A DNA stretch of 64,000 bases from Io17-Chloro-G2 sp965226915 (GCA_965226915.1 CBDDEJ010000009.1:682001-746000), one strand, 5' to 3'; positions 1 to 9,120 are shown, counted from the stretch's first letter. Translations and numbers: made by a program. Notes: generated by a model not told the origin, from the letters alone.

Positions 1-1527
1 AGAGGCGCTCGCGGACCGGGACTGGCGCGAGTTTGCCGGGACGTTCAGTTGGCCGGATGGCGGGTCAGTTGCAGACGGGTCGTCAGGCTGGGAGTGGCAG
101 GGCGCGCAGCCGGGCCAGGGCGCGACTGAACTGGGTTTCCCAAGGCCAGCGCTGGGGCAGATGCAGGGTGAGGCGGCGCGCCGAGCGGGTGAGCCGTCCG
201 GCCAGGGAGAAGAACCGTCGCCTGAGGGTCTTGGTGGTCACGATCTGCTCGCCCAGGCCGATGCGCGCGGTCCAGCGGGCCAGGTTGTGGGCCATCACCT
301 GGACGGCCAGCCAGGCGCCGTTGGCGGCGAAGCGGCCGGACGGCATGTGGTTCAACCCGACGCCGTACTTGAGGTCGCGTATCGCATTCTCGATCTCGGC
401 GTGGCGGCGGTGGTCGGCCTCCAGTTCCAGGGTCTCTCCGTCCCGGTCGGTGATGAAGCCGTGATAACTGTAGGTGGCGAAGAGGGCCAGTTGGGAACCG
501 GGGGTCGGCTGCACCCGCCGGACGATGAGCCGCACCGGCGCGGCGTCCGGCTCACTCTGGAAGGGGGTATAAGTCGTCTCGGCCACAGCGGCGGCGCCGT
601 CCATCCAGTAGGGAATCGGCGTCCAGGCAGCTTCGGGTATGGCCTCGATGAGATTGCGCAGGCTTTTGTGCTGGCGGATGGTGATGGAGAAGCGCACGTC
701 CAGCTTGCGGCAGACGGCGACCACGGCGTGGGTATAGAAGCCGCTGTCGGCCCGCAGGGTGATCTGCCCGCTGGCGCCAGCGTAGCGCACCCGCCCCACC
801 GTCTCCCGCAGGAAGTGGGCGGCCCCGCGGGCGGTGTTGGCGCGGCCCTCGCGCAGCCGGGACATCAGCACGTCGCCGGCGCCGGCGGCGACGGCCAACA
901 GCGGGTGATAGCCCCGGGCGCCGGTGTAGCCGTGGTGGCGGGCGCCCTCCTTGGCCAGTCCGTAGGTCTCGCAGATCGTCGAATCAAGGTCGATGGTAAA
1001 TGGTGCGTCGCCGGGTCCGGCTCCGGCCTGCCAGGCCCGGGCCAGCAACTCGCGGCTCACCCGGTCCAGTTGGCGGACGTGGCCCCAGCGAAAGCTGCGC
1101 AGGAAGGCGCCCAGGGTGGAGGGCGCCTTGAGCACACTGCCCAGGGTGCAGGCTGTCCCGCCGGCGCGCAGCGCATCGGCGTCGTCGATGCAGTCGCCGC
1201 CCGCCAACGCAGATGCCACCAGCGTCATCATCTTGTCACCGGTGTTGGCTCGGCCTGGGGCCCGGCCCAGGTCCAGGCGCCGGTCAACCAGTTGGGAAAG
1301 GCCGAGGTGCAAGGCCAAGGTGGCGGGAAGGAGCAGGCCGGCATTGTTGACCAGGCGGTGGTCGTCGAAGGTGATGTGGATGCGGTCGAGGTGGTTGCGT
1401 GGTCGCATCTATTGGGTGCTCCTTGTTTCTGGTCGGTTTTCTGTTATAAAACCATTATCCCAGATTCAGAGGAGCACTTCCTTCCCTATCCGCCCTGTCG
1501 CGACACGCCCTCTATCGGTGGATTCGG
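1..1527 (-). mobile_element. IS1380-family element, copy 1, cut by window edge
   Basis: The element runs leftward and its last part (about 191 bp, judged from copy 2) lies outside the window. The visible end carries the 14-bp terminal sequence CCGAATCCACCGAT (reverse complement at 1514-1527), found at both ends of copy 2 at 53907-55626. The 119 bp between this end and the transposase start have the same length and near-identical sequence in both copies. It interrupts an MFS transporter gene at 1528. The target duplication cannot be checked because the far end is missing. Confidence 0.9.
83..1408 (-). CDS. IS1380-family DDE transposase, intact
   Basis: A 441-residue transposase that would cut and paste its element. 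The DDE-type core is visible: an acidic stretch FTIDLDSTICETYG near residue 145, LRADSGFYTH near residue 220, and a late Glu region HAEIENAIRDLKYGVGLNHMP near residue 345, as in the DDE_Tnp_1 group of IS1380 elements. The length is normal for the family (about 430-460 residues). The reading frame is uninterrupted, unlike the second copy at 54026-55353, which has two frameshifts, so this is the copy that could supply active transposase. The frame at 161-1579 on the other strand is a GC-rich shadow. Confidence 0.93.
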   Translation of the reverse strand: MRPRNHLDRIHITFDDHRLVNNAGLLLPATLALHLGLSQLVDRRLDLGRAPGRANTGDKMMTLVASALAGGDCIDDADALRAGGTACTLGSVLKAPSTLGAFLRSFRWGHVRQLDRVSRELLARAWQAGAGPGDAPFTIDLDSTICETYGLAKEGARHHGYTGARGYHPLLAVAAGAGDVLMSRLREGRANTARGAAHFLRETVGRVRYAGASGQITLRADSGFYTHAVVAVCRKLDVRFSITIRQHKSLRNLIEAIPEAAWTPIPYWMDGAAAVAETTYTPFQSEPDAAPVRLIVRRVQPTPGSQLALFATYSYHGFITDRDGETLELEADHRRHAEIENAIRDLKYGVGLNHMPSGRFAANGAWLAVQVMAHNLARWTARIGLGEQIVTTKTLRRRFFSLAGRLTRSARRLTLHLPQRWPWETQFSRALARLRALPLPA

Positions 1528-2262
1528 GTTTAGGTCGCCGAACACGGATGTTTTGATCCCTTCCCGCACCTGGCTATAGGGGGTTTTCATGGGCAAAAGG
1601 GCTAGGATCGTCGCCACGTACAGGGCCGATTCTACTGTGAAATTCCAGGCAAACCCCAGAGTGGCGATTAGAAATCCGCCTATGAAAGGACCGAGAATGC
1701 GGGTGCCGGTAATAGTCAGCACGTTGGTGGCGTAGGCGTTGCCAAAGGAATCCTTAGGCACCGTGTTGAATATGATGGCCTGGCGAAGGGGCTGGCTCAC
1801 CGAGGTGACCAAACCGGCCAGCAGAACGTACAGGTACGCGTGCCACCATTCCACCGATCCCCAGCGGATGATCATGGAAAAACCGAAGGCGGCCACCGCC
1901 ATGATGCCCATGGACGTGATCACGATCTTTCGCCGGTCCATGCGGTCCCCCAGCACTCCTCCCCAAGGACCTATCAAAAGGCGCGGCAGCGTGTTGATGC
2001 CTCCTACTGTGACCACCAAAATGGCCGATGAGGAGATAGAAGCGGCTGCCGTTAGGTCCCGAACTAGCCAGCCAATGCTGAGGAGCTGGAACCATTGGGC
2101 CGTGTTGGCGCAAAAGTTGGCGGTGAAGAGGAACCGGAAATCCCTGTAGTTCTTCAGCGAGTCGAAGGTGTGCAGCCGTGGTAACCGCTTGAATCTTGGC
2201 AGGCTTACAGGCTTATATGAGGCGCTCCTCGGCCCAGTCCCCGCGGAGCTTCCCCAGGCCAG
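1528..2262 (-). pseudogene. MFS transporter (MFS_3-like), N-terminal part cut by IS1380
   Basis: The frame encodes the first half of a major facilitator exporter. After a polar lead it reads LKNYRDFRFLF, then helices separated by the loop GGVLGDRMDRRKIV (the MFS loop 2-3 motif G-x-x-x-D-R-x-G-R-R) and a second repeat of membrane helices to about residue 175. The sequence ends at TSVFGDL where it meets the IS1380 end, so the C-terminal half is missing or outside the window. The nearest alternative start is TTG at 2017-2019, but homology clearly continues upstream to about 2157. No ATG, GTG or TTG lies in that upstream frame before the TGA at 2263-2265, so the 5' end may be damaged too. Confidence 0.75.
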
Positions 2263-2513
2263 TCAGGCGCCAGCTATGAATCTGCATAAACGAGATCAAC
2301 TGGTGTGGTGAATCACTGGGGTGGTGGATCACGGAAAGGCCAACGACCCATTGTCGGCTAAATACATGCTCTGTCAAGGGCGGCGGTGTAAACGGGCGCC
2401 ATCATAACGGCTTGGGGCAGCTTGGACTTATACCCGGATTCAACCGCCTTGACGGCGCCTGGCAGGTGGAGTAAATTCATTGCAACTCGAAAACCAACTA
2501 GGAAGGCCACGAA

Positions 2514-2741
2514 ATGCCGATCTACGAATATTTGTGTCCAACTTGCAACCACAAGTTTGACAAGCTACAGCCCATGAGCGCCAAAGGCGCCGATTGCCCC
2601 AACTGCGAGCAGCCTGCCAAACGGGCTATCTCAGTCTTCGCCCGAGTCGGCGCCAGCGAGAGTGGCGCCACCGATTTCGGGCCATTGCCTCCCCTCAGTG
2701 GCGGCGGCTGCTGCGGTGGAAGCTGCGGCTGCGGCCCGTAA
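2514..2741 (+). CDS. FmdB-family zinc ribbon protein
   Basis: A 75-residue protein of the FmdB/CxxC-CxxC regulatory-protein family. It begins MPIYEYLCPTCNHKF and has a second pair CPNC at residues 27-30, together forming a four-Cys zinc ribbon. The C-terminal tail GGGCCGGSCGCG is rich in Gly and Cys, typical of the family. A good ribosome site (AGGAAGG, 7 nt before ATG) fixes the start. The family is widespread and its function is poorly defined; a role in regulation or metal handling is only suggested. The gene stands alone between the broken MFS gene and a convergent membrane-protein gene. Confidence 0.9.
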   Translation: MPIYEYLCPTCNHKFDKLQPMSAKGADCPNCEQPAKRAISVFARVGASESGATDFGPLPPLSGGGCCGGSCGCGP

Positions 2742-2811
2742 GTTCGATAGCCCCCGATTTTCGCCCTCATCACCCCGGAACTTTTGTTGTAACTTGGGTT
2801 GACCCAGCTGC

Positions 2812-3588
2812 CTATCTGGCTTCTTGCATCTCCGGCGGTTGGAGGGGGACTCCCTCGTTCTGTCCTCGGCGGCGCCACAGTAGATAGCTTCCAGAAACCA
2901 CTATCATAATCACCGCGGCGATGATGGTGATGGCCGCCACCATAACGGTGGAGTCGAACCAAAACCCCGTGGGAAACATCATCAACAGGTAGTCGGTGTT
3001 GGGGTTGAGTTGCCACAGATCATTGCTGAAACTAATTTGGTGAAACGTGAGAAACACGGCTTCGAATCCCACCAAAGAGACGAACCCGAAAGCCAGCAGC
3101 AGCGACAGCGTGAGGATTCCGCCTCGCAGGTAATAACCCGCCAACCTAGCCGAATACATCTGGGGCCGCCAGGCCAATCCGCCCGCGGTCAGGACCAGCA
3201 GATAAACCCCTGTGATCACTCCCACCGCGTATACACCCCAGATCAACCGCTTCACGTCAGCCATGTGGAGCGCCTCGCGTTGATTGAAAAGCTCCTGCTC
3301 CAAGCCGTAGATTCGGGTGCGCACTGATAAAGGCTCCGTTCGGGAATTAAAATACCGCCGCAGCTCCGCGCCTGCCTGAACCAAGTCTGGCGTGGTGATC
3401 CCGGTTATGGAAGAAACGTGGTATCGCTGAAATCCCCGGTCATACAATCCGGAGTCGTTGATCGCATAGGCAACGCTAAAGGTGATTAAGAACAAGGGAA
3501 CCGATGCCACGAACAGGAACCCCGGTATCCAAGATATGAATGCGGCGGGGGTTGCGGAGCGGTTTGCGTTGCGGATTGGCAGAAACAT
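2812..3588 (-). CDS. DUF1461 / TIGR01906-like integral membrane protein
   Basis: About 258 residues with an N-terminal hydrophobic helix (PGFLFVASVPLFLITFSVAYA), a soluble loop that contains the sequence REALHMADVKRL, then three or more membrane helices. This layout, with the conserved HM-x-DV segment just before the second helix, resembles the TIGR01906/DUF1461 family of unknown function. I chose the ATG at 3588 because GGAGAGG precedes it by a few bases; a longer frame starts at 3624. The protein should sit in the cytoplasmic membrane. The gene is divergent from mazG, sharing an 80-bp intergenic region. Confidence 0.72.
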   Translation of the reverse strand: MFLPIRNANRSATPAAFISWIPGFLFVASVPLFLITFSVAYAINDSGLYDRGFQRYHVSSITGITTPDLVQAGAELRRYFNSRTEPLSVRTRIYGLEQELFNQREALHMADVKRLIWGVYAVGVITGVYLLVLTAGGLAWRPQMYSARLAGYYLRGGILTLSLLLAFGFVSLVGFEAVFLTFHQISFSNDLWQLNPNTDYLLMMFPTGFWFDSTVMVAAITIIAAVIMIVVSGSYLLWRRRGQNEGVPLQPPEMQEAR

Positions 3589-3669
3589 GATTCCTCTCCA
3601 ATATGATGCACTATAAGTTAGCATCGGCTTCCCTTGTGAGGCAACCGGTGGCGTCGTTATAATCCGGCC

Positions 3670-4491
3670 ATGTCATCAAAAGAGATACCGGAAGGCGAAT
3701 TGGATCAATTTCAGACCCTGGTGGCCATTGTGGAACGCCTTCGGGCCCCCGGCGGTTGCCCGTGGGACCGGGAGCAAACCCATGCCTCGCTGAAGCGCAA
3801 CCTGCTGGAGGAGTGCTATGAGGTTTTGGAAGCCATCGACGGAGATGATCCCCAGCTTTTAGCCGAGGAATTAGGCGACCTGTTGGTCCAGATCGGCTTC
3901 CACGCCGACATCGCCCGGGAAGCCGGCCATTTCGACCTAGATGACGTGCTGACCAAGATCAACCGCAAACTGATTCGGCGCCATCCCCACGTTTTTGGCG
4001 ACGCCACCGCGGCCGACGCCCGGGAGGTGGAGCGAAACTGGGATAGGATCAAAGAAGAAGAGAGGCGGGAGCAGGGAGTCAAGAAATCGCCCGTGGACGG
4101 CATTCCAAAAGACCTGCCTGCCTTGACCGCCGCCCAACTTATGCAGGACCGGGTAGTCCGGGCGGGCTTCGATTGGGATGACATAAGCGGGGTAGTGAAC
4201 AAGCTGTCCGAAGAGGTCGAGGAGTTGCGGCAGGCGGAGTCGCACCACGAAAAGGTCCACGAGCTCGGCGATATTCTGTTCATGATCGTGAATCTGTCCC
4301 GATGGCTGGATATCCACGCCGAGGATGCTTTGAGGGTGGCCAACCAAAGGTTCCGGTGGCGGTACCTCAAGATGGAGGAACTGGCCGCCAACCGTGGCCA
4401 AGACTTCGCCAAACTTCCCATGACGGATAAAGATTCCCTCTGGAATGAAGCTAAAGTTCTCGAAGCGCAGGAATCTGACCGCCAGTTATGA
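3670..4491 (+). CDS. mazG: MazG nucleoside triphosphate pyrophosphohydrolase
   Basis: A 273-residue MazG protein, which hydrolyses (d)NTPs to NMP and pyrophosphate and is thought to clear abnormal nucleotides. Two MazG repeats are visible. The N-terminal one has the signature GGCPWDREQTHASLKRNLLEECYEVLEAI with the metal-binding pattern EExxE, followed by ELGDLLVQI. The C-terminal one has KLSEEVEELRQA and HELGDILFMIVNLSRW. The length matches the two-domain E. coli type. There is no strong ribosome site; the ATG fits the start of homology. Confidence 0.95.
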   Translation: MSSKEIPEGELDQFQTLVAIVERLRAPGGCPWDREQTHASLKRNLLEECYEVLEAIDGDDPQLLAEELGDLLVQIGFHADIAREAGHFDLDDVLTKINRKLIRRHPHVFGDATAADAREVERNWDRIKEEERREQGVKKSPVDGIPKDLPALTAAQLMQDRVVRAGFDWDDISGVVNKLSEEVEELRQAESHHEKVHELGDILFMIVNLSRWLDIHAEDALRVANQRFRWRYLKMEELAANRGQDFAKLPMTDKDSLWNEAKVLEAQESDRQL

Positions 4492-4618
4492 TGAGGCTTA
4501 TGCCTCGGTGTAGGCAATCATTCCCGCGTGGTCTTCCACCGACCTATACACGCCACGTTCCGGTCATGAAATTTGCGCTCGGAAAAGGACGTATGACACC
4601 GGATTACAGGTATTATGA

Positions 4619-5038
4619 CTATCCAACGTTCAATGCCTCACGAACTCTCTGAGCCACGTCGGTCGGGACCCATTGGGTCCAAACGGCCTGCTCCCTTTTC
4701 AGGTAGCACGTGGCCGCCGTCTCGAAATCCCCTCCGGCCTCATCCAGGCACCCCTCCGCAACGAACAGAGTGGATTCTTTGAAGTCCCACCTCCGGAATA
4801 GTTCGACCAAATCGGGAGCATCGGCAACCAAGCTTGGGTGTACCACGTCTTTTGTGTAAACCGACCTGGTGGCCAGCATCTGGGCGACCACCGACTCGGC
4901 CGTCTTGATTGCTTGGGCTTCGACGGCATTTCGCTGAACTTCATTGATTATGACGAAACCAATCCCGGCGATGGCCAAACCCACGGCGAACACAACTATG
5001 CCCAAGCGGAATCCAATATGGCTTATCATGTTTCTCAT
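4619..5038 (-). CDS. Membrane-anchored chimera: DUF3365-like N-terminus joined to OpuAC-like C-terminus
   Basis: A 139-residue ORF that looks like two unrelated parts joined. Residues 1-65 hold a membrane helix (GIVVFAVGLAIAGIGFVII) and a segment ending MLATRSVYTKDVV, which resembles the start of DUF3365/Tll0287-type sensor domains. Residues 67-139 (APDLVELFRRWDF, then CYLKREQAVWTQWVP) resemble the extreme C-terminus of glycine-betaine ABC binding proteins (OpuAC). A deletion that joined two genes near 4840 would explain this. Both assignments come from pattern memory, and no complete function is expected. Confidence 0.45.
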   Translation of the reverse strand: MRNMISHIGFRLGIVVFAVGLAIAGIGFVIINEVQRNAVEAQAIKTAESVVAQMLATRSVYTKDVVHPSLVADAPDLVELFRRWDFKESTLFVAEGCLDEAGGDFETAATCYLKREQAVWTQWVPTDVAQRVREALNVG

Positions 5039-5372
5039 GGGTAGTGAGTCACGCCATAAGACATTGTTAATATGGCGATGGAGAAGCTACCTGCAAACGG
5101 ATAATCCGAAGTTGTTCCGACATTTAAAAACACAGATTTGATTGTATTCAGGTCAGGTCCACTGTCAAGTTAACTAAAAATCCTATGACTTACGTTTAGT
5201 TTACAATTGTTGATATGTGATATAGACAGTGACTCGCTTGGTGTGTTGGATGGTTGCAGTTACGACTCACGTTTCGGATCTGGGCTCCCTTCCGTACAGC
5301 ACAGCGTATGCCAGCATGGCTGGTGAGCCGCACGAGACGGGTGGGATTTCACGAACGTGGCCGCCCCCAAAG
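5039..5372. other. Intergenic region, AT-rich, no gene seen
   Basis: About 330 bp between the chimeric membrane ORF and the terminator of the NMT1-like gene. It is more AT-rich than its surroundings, especially 5110-5225. Short ORFs here lack ribosome sites and family resemblance. It may hold the promoter of the leftward gene at 5038, but I could not pick a clear -35/-10 pair. Confidence 0.5.
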
Positions 5373-5408
5373 AAAAACCGGTCGGGAAACCCATCCCACC
5401 CGGTTTTT
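5373..5408 (-). terminator. Rho-independent terminator of the NMT1-like gene
   Basis: An inverted repeat with arms beginning AAAAACCGG and ending CCGGTTTTT, with a second paired block CGGGA/TCCCA inside. It lies 25 bp past the stop codon of the leftward gene and ends in a T run on both strands. Confidence 0.8.
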
Positions 5409-5432
5409 CAGCATACGCGATTTGTGGTTGGC

Positions 5433-6359
5433 TTAGTCGTCGGCGGAGGCGGTTGCGGGCTCGGCCAAGCGATTTTCCACGAAGTTGGTGGCGCATACCG
5501 ATTGGTTCAACAGGTTCCAGCGGACCATCCAGTGATAGGTGTCGGCCACGATCTCGTCGGTGTAGGGCGCTTGTTTGGTGTACCGAAGCCGCGGCAGGTG
5601 GAAATCCTCGGGGCTGAGGCCTCCCCATCTGGCCGCCAGCGGGGCGAACCTGGGTTCATCTATCAGATAGTGAAGATATTTCCGCTTGTCGGCGTTGATC
5701 AGGTCGATGGCCTTGGCCACCGCCCGGTTGATGGCGTTGAAGGTTTCTTCGTCCATGTCGTCGCTGGCGTTCTCCGCCCCTAGGTAATGGCCCTCGCAAA
5801 CGGCGCGGCATCCGAGTTTCTCGGCCAGGGCGATGTAGGGTTCCATCACGGCCGCGGCCTCGATCTCTCGGTTCATCAGCGCTTCGAAGCGGTGCTGGGG
5901 CGAACCGTAGTGCACCACCTTGATCTTCTCGGGCGGCAAGTACCCTTCCAACAGCCGAAGGGCCGTGTAATGGGAACCGGCGTGGAAGTTCACCGCCACG
6001 GGAACGTTGCCCAGAGTTCCCGGATAGTAGTGGTCTGATTCGGGATGCACCATTATTGCCTGGCTGGCCACCGCCGACCGAAGTGCGATTATCTTGGCGC
6101 CTGCGTTGCTCTCAAAGGCCCGACGGACCTGACCCTCTTCTCAAGCCCGGTAGATGGAAACCCGTCCCTCCTCAAATGGCGTGTGCATCAGGATGGGGTT
6201 CACCGCTTCGGGGTCTTGGGTATGTTCCACGATACCGCTGATGGGGGTATCCACAAACTCCATGTCGATACCTTCGGCCTCGAACAAGCCCTGGTCCTTG
6301 GCCACCATCCAGGGGAGGCTGAAGAGGGCGCCGTTGGTTTCACTGACTACTTTCTTCAT
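5433..6359 (-). CDS. NMT1/THI5-like ABC substrate-binding protein with in-frame TGA (candidate selenocysteine)
   Basis: A 308-codon gene read through one in-frame TGA at 6141-6143. The N-terminal part (MKKVVSETNGALFSLPWMVAKDQGLFE) and the C-terminal part (VPVAVNFHAGSHYTALRLLE, then EALMNREIEAAAVMEPYIALAEK) form one continuous periplasmic-binding fold of the NMT1/SsuA type. The codons just after the TGA (EEGQVRRAFESNAGAKI) stay in frame and look coding. I believe relatives have Cys in this place, but I could not check that. A 6-bp hairpin begins 10 nt after the TGA. The start has GAGGA 7 nt upstream. No signal peptide is visible. A plain nonsense mutation is the alternative. The substrate is unknown. 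Confidence 0.75.
6116..6143 (-). promoter_or_regulatory. TGA plus SECIS-like hairpin in NMT1-like gene
   Basis: On the minus strand the TGA is followed by 10 nt and then AGGTCC-GTC-GGGCCT, a 6-bp stem (one G-U pair) with loop GUC. The loop starts 16 nt after the TGA and its first base is G, which just meets the published bacterial SECIS pattern (16-37 nt, G in the first two loop bases, loop of at least 3). It is the weakest of the three such hairpins in the window. Confidence 0.45.
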
Positions 6360-6436
6360 GCGGTTTTCCTCGTGTCTACAATGGGTGCTATTAAATATAA
6401 GTCTATCAGAACGGGAGAGGGACGGGCAATAACGGC

Positions 6437-6444
6437 GGCGTGAG
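6437..6444. repeat. 8-bp target duplication GGCGTGAG, left side of IS66
   Basis: GGCGTGAG directly abuts the left IS66 end and is repeated exactly at 7889-7896 next to the right end. Eight base pairs is the known duplication length for IS66 elements. Confidence 0.95.
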
Positions 6445-7888
6445 GTAACTGTTCAGACTTGATGAGGTGAATTGGCTCAAAGCCGTTGGAAAAACGCTGG
6501 CATGGCCGGGGGAGTTGTGGCATACCAGGGAGGTGGACACTGAACTAGACCTGAACGCGGCGAGTGGCGAAACTCTGCTGGAGATAATTGCCGGCCAGCG
6601 GGGAGTCATTGCCGATTTGCAAAGGCGGATTGGGGTTCTGGAATCCCGTCCCAACCGGCGCGGGTCGTCGGGGATGCCGGGTAATCAGCCGTACTCCAGC
6701 CGGCAAGCGCCGGAGAAAAAGGAGCCCAGAAAGCCGCGCCGCCATGGCTTCGCCCGCCAGCGCATGACTCCTACCCGGCGGGTGGAGCATGCCGTGGCGG
6801 TCTGTCCCGACTGCGGGACTCACCTGAACGGCGGATGGGTACAGCGAACTCGGGAAGTCATTGAGCTACCGGTGGCTCCGGTAGAAGTGACCGAGCACGC
6901 CCTGGTAGCCCGCATCTGTCCGGTATGCCAGCGGCGCCGGCTGCCCAAAGAGGCCCTGCAGGGGGTGGTTCTGGGCCAGCAGCGCCTGGGGGTCAATCTG
7001 GTAAGCCTGATGGTGACCCTGCGGGAGGAGGGACGGTTGCCCATAAGAATCATCCAATGATACCTGGCAATGATACCTGGAGAGCGTCCATCAGTTGCAC
7101 CTGAGTGTTGGCGCCATCGTCGAGGCCGTCCATGGAGTAGCCTGTCAGGCTGAGACGGCGGTGCGAGAGGTGCTCGAGCAAGTCCGCGCCAGTCCCGTGG
7201 TGCAGGGCGACGAAACCGGCTGGCGCCAGGACGGGAGCAACGGCTATGTTTGGACCTTCAGCACTCCCAGCGAACGATACTTCCTGCGTCGGGGTCGGGA
7301 TAAGGGGGTGGTGGATGAGGTGCTGGATTCCTCCTTCAGCGGAGTGTTGGTCAGTGATTTCTACGCGGCCTATAACCACTACCCGGGCCTGAAGCAACGG
7401 TGCTGGGCTCATCTGCTGCGGGATATCCATGACCTGAAAGGGTTGTACCCAGAAGACGCTGGGCTGGCTCAGTGGGCCGAGGCGGTTCACCAGGTCTACA
7501 CGGAGGCCAAGGCCTCGGTCCTTCCCCGAGCCCAGCCAGGCCATCGCACCCAGCTAATGCTGGAGGAGAAACTAATGGTCTTGGCGCGGCCTTTCCTTAA
7601 AGATCCCCTGGCGGTTCAGGCCAAGCTCTGCCGGCGCATGGAACGGTTCATCAAGGAACTGTTTGTCTTCGTGTCGGACCCAGCCGTGCCCTCAGACAAC
7701 AACGCCGCCGAGCGGAGCCTGCGGCATCTGGTAACCAGTCGCAAGATCAGCGGCGGCGCCCGCTCAGGGCAGGGCGCCGACAGCAAGATGACCTTGGCAT
7801 CCCTCTTTGGCACCTGGCGGGCCAGAGGTCTCAATCCCCTCCTGGAATGCCGCCGGTTGCTCACTTCCCCTCAACTCTGAACAGTTTC
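6445..7888 (+). mobile_element. IS66-family element (single tnpC type), 1444 bp
   Basis: Terminal inverted repeats read GTAACTGTTCAGACTTGA on the left and, as reverse complement of the right end, GAAACTGTTCAGAGTTGA (16 of 18 identical). An exact 8-bp duplication GGCGTGAG flanks both ends. Only one transposase gene is present, without tnpA/tnpB, as in the ISBst12-like group of IS66. The element sits between the NMT1-like gene and a flavin oxidoreductase gene without breaking either. The transposase is damaged, so the element cannot move by itself. Confidence 0.95.
6467..7880 (+). pseudogene. tnpC: IS66-family transposase, broken by 13-bp duplication and stop
   Basis: The first piece (6467-7060) has the leucine-rich start, a basic PRKPRRHGFARQR stretch and the four-Cys zinc finger VCPDCGTHLN...RICPVCQRR of IS66 TnpC. 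The second piece (7095-7880) has the DDE core: VVQGDETGWRQDG, LVSDFYAAYNHY and the late SDNNAAERSLRHL motif. They are separated by a direct duplication of 13 bp (AATGATACCTGGC twice at about 7051-7076). Removing one copy puts the two pieces in one frame, except for a TGA directly after IIQ, where a CGA Arg codon would be a likely ancestor. Two independent lesions argue for real decay. Confidence 0.93.
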
Positions 7889-7896
7889 GGCGTGAG
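7889..7896. repeat. 8-bp target duplication GGCGTGAG, right side of IS66
   Basis: Second copy of the target duplication; see 6437-6444. Confidence 0.95.
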
Positions 7897-8037
7897 AGAT
7901 TGGGAACCGTTGGACGGATGCCTTGCTCGCTTTCGCCCTCGCGGGGGTCCCTATTCTTGACACCAAATTACGCCTGCCGTAGTATCATCGAAAATCCAAC
8001 CCTAGCCAGTTAATGATTCAGGGTTCGGGAGATGATC

Positions 8038-9120
8038 ATGCAGTTCGGTCTTTTCATGATGCCTTTGCACCCTCCATACCGTTCTTACGCCGACTCCTAT
8101 GACCGCGACCTGGATCTGATCGTGACTGCCGATAAACTCGGATTCAGCGAGGCATGGATCGGCGAGCACATCACGGAGCGGTGGGAGAACGCTCCGGCGC
8201 CGGACTTGCTCATCGCAAAAGCCCTGGCCATGACTGAAAAGATCATTCTGGCCACCGGGGTCACGCTGCTGGCCATCCATAACCCCGTGGAACTGGCCCA
8301 CCGCATCGCCATGCTGGACCATCTGGCCCGCGGAAGGTTCTACTGGGGCATCGGCGCAAGGGCCATTCCCACCGACCTTCAACTCTTCGGCCTGGACCCC
8401 GAAGAAGGTGTCATGATCCGGGAGCGCTCGGCCGAAGCCCTGGATGTGATACTGAAGATATGGGAGAACGAAGGACAGTTCTCCTACCACGGCAAATATT
8501 TCGACATTACCGCTCCAGAATTGGACACCACTCTGGAGCGGGGTATGTACATGAAGCCGTACCAAAAACCCCATCCCCCCATCGGTGTGGCTGCCACCTC
8601 GCTGGCGTCGGACTCGATCCGGGTGGCCGGCGAAAAAGGCTGGATCCCGATGAGCAGCTCGAACCTGGCGCCCGAGTATTTGAAAGGCCATTGGGAAGTG
8701 GTGGCCGAGGGCGCCGCCAACTCCGGCCGGACACCCGACCGTAAACAGTGGCACATCGGCCGGGACGTTTTCGTGGCCGAGACCAACGAACTGGCCCGAG
8801 AGCGGGCGCGGGCGGTCTTGGGCCGTAATTACATCCAGCATCAATTGCCTAACCGCAAGGGCTCCGGTCTGTTGGCGTCAACCAAAATAGACCCCAATAT
8901 GCCCGACGAGGCGGTGGACGTAGACTACATGATGGAGAATATATGGATCGTAGGCGACCCGGAAGAGTGCGCCCGGCGAATCCGCAGCCTGTACGAGGCA
9001 GTGGGCGGCTTCGGTACTCTTTTGGCGATAACGCAAGATCCGGATGAAGCCCAATGGGAGCACGACTGCCTGCGGCTCTTGATGGAAGAAGTGGGGCCAA
9101 GAGTCGCGGACCTGGAATGA
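8038..9120 (+). CDS. LLM-class (luciferase-like) flavin-dependent oxidoreductase
   Basis: A TIM-barrel flavin or F420-dependent oxidoreductase of about 360 residues. It has the usual features of the family: MQFGLFMMPLHPP at the first strand, LGFSEAWIGEHITERWE, GVTLLAIHNPVELAHRIAMLDHLARGRFYWGIG, the KPYQKPHPPIGVAA block near residue 180 and a C-terminal GDPEECARRIRSLYEAVGGFG. I prefer the ATG at 8038 over 8032 because GGGAG lies 6 nt upstream of it. The substrate cannot be deduced; SAR202-type genomes are known for many such enzymes. A strong hairpin follows the stop. Confidence 0.9.
   Translation: MQFGLFMMPLHPPYRSYADSYDRDLDLIVTADKLGFSEAWIGEHITERWENAPAPDLLIAKALAMTEKIILATGVTLLAIHNPVELAHRIAMLDHLARGRFYWGIGARAIPTDLQLFGLDPEEGVMIRERSAEALDVILKIWENEGQFSYHGKYFDITAPELDTTLERGMYMKPYQKPHPPIGVAATSLASDSIRVAGEKGWIPMSSSNLAPEYLKGHWEVVAEGAANSGRTPDRKQWHIGRDVFVAETNELARERARAVLGRNYIQHQLPNRKGSGLLASTKIDPNMPDEAVDVDYMMENIWIVGDPEECARRIRSLYEAVGGFGTLLAITQDPDEAQWEHDCLRLLMEEVGPRVADLE

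Noticed and set aside
161..1579. Long plus-strand ORF opposite the IS1380 transposase (and its twin at 54304-55275 on minus)
   Set aside because: Antisense shadow of a GC-rich gene; Gly/Ala/Val-rich with no family resemblance.
3055..3085. tRNA-like TTCGAATCC stretch
   Set aside because: Inside the DUF1461 gene, with no acceptor or anticodon stem around it.
7050..7095. TGA in the IS66 transposase as a selenocysteine codon
   Set aside because: It follows IIQ where Arg is usual, not Cys, and is next to a 13-bp frame-breaking duplication.
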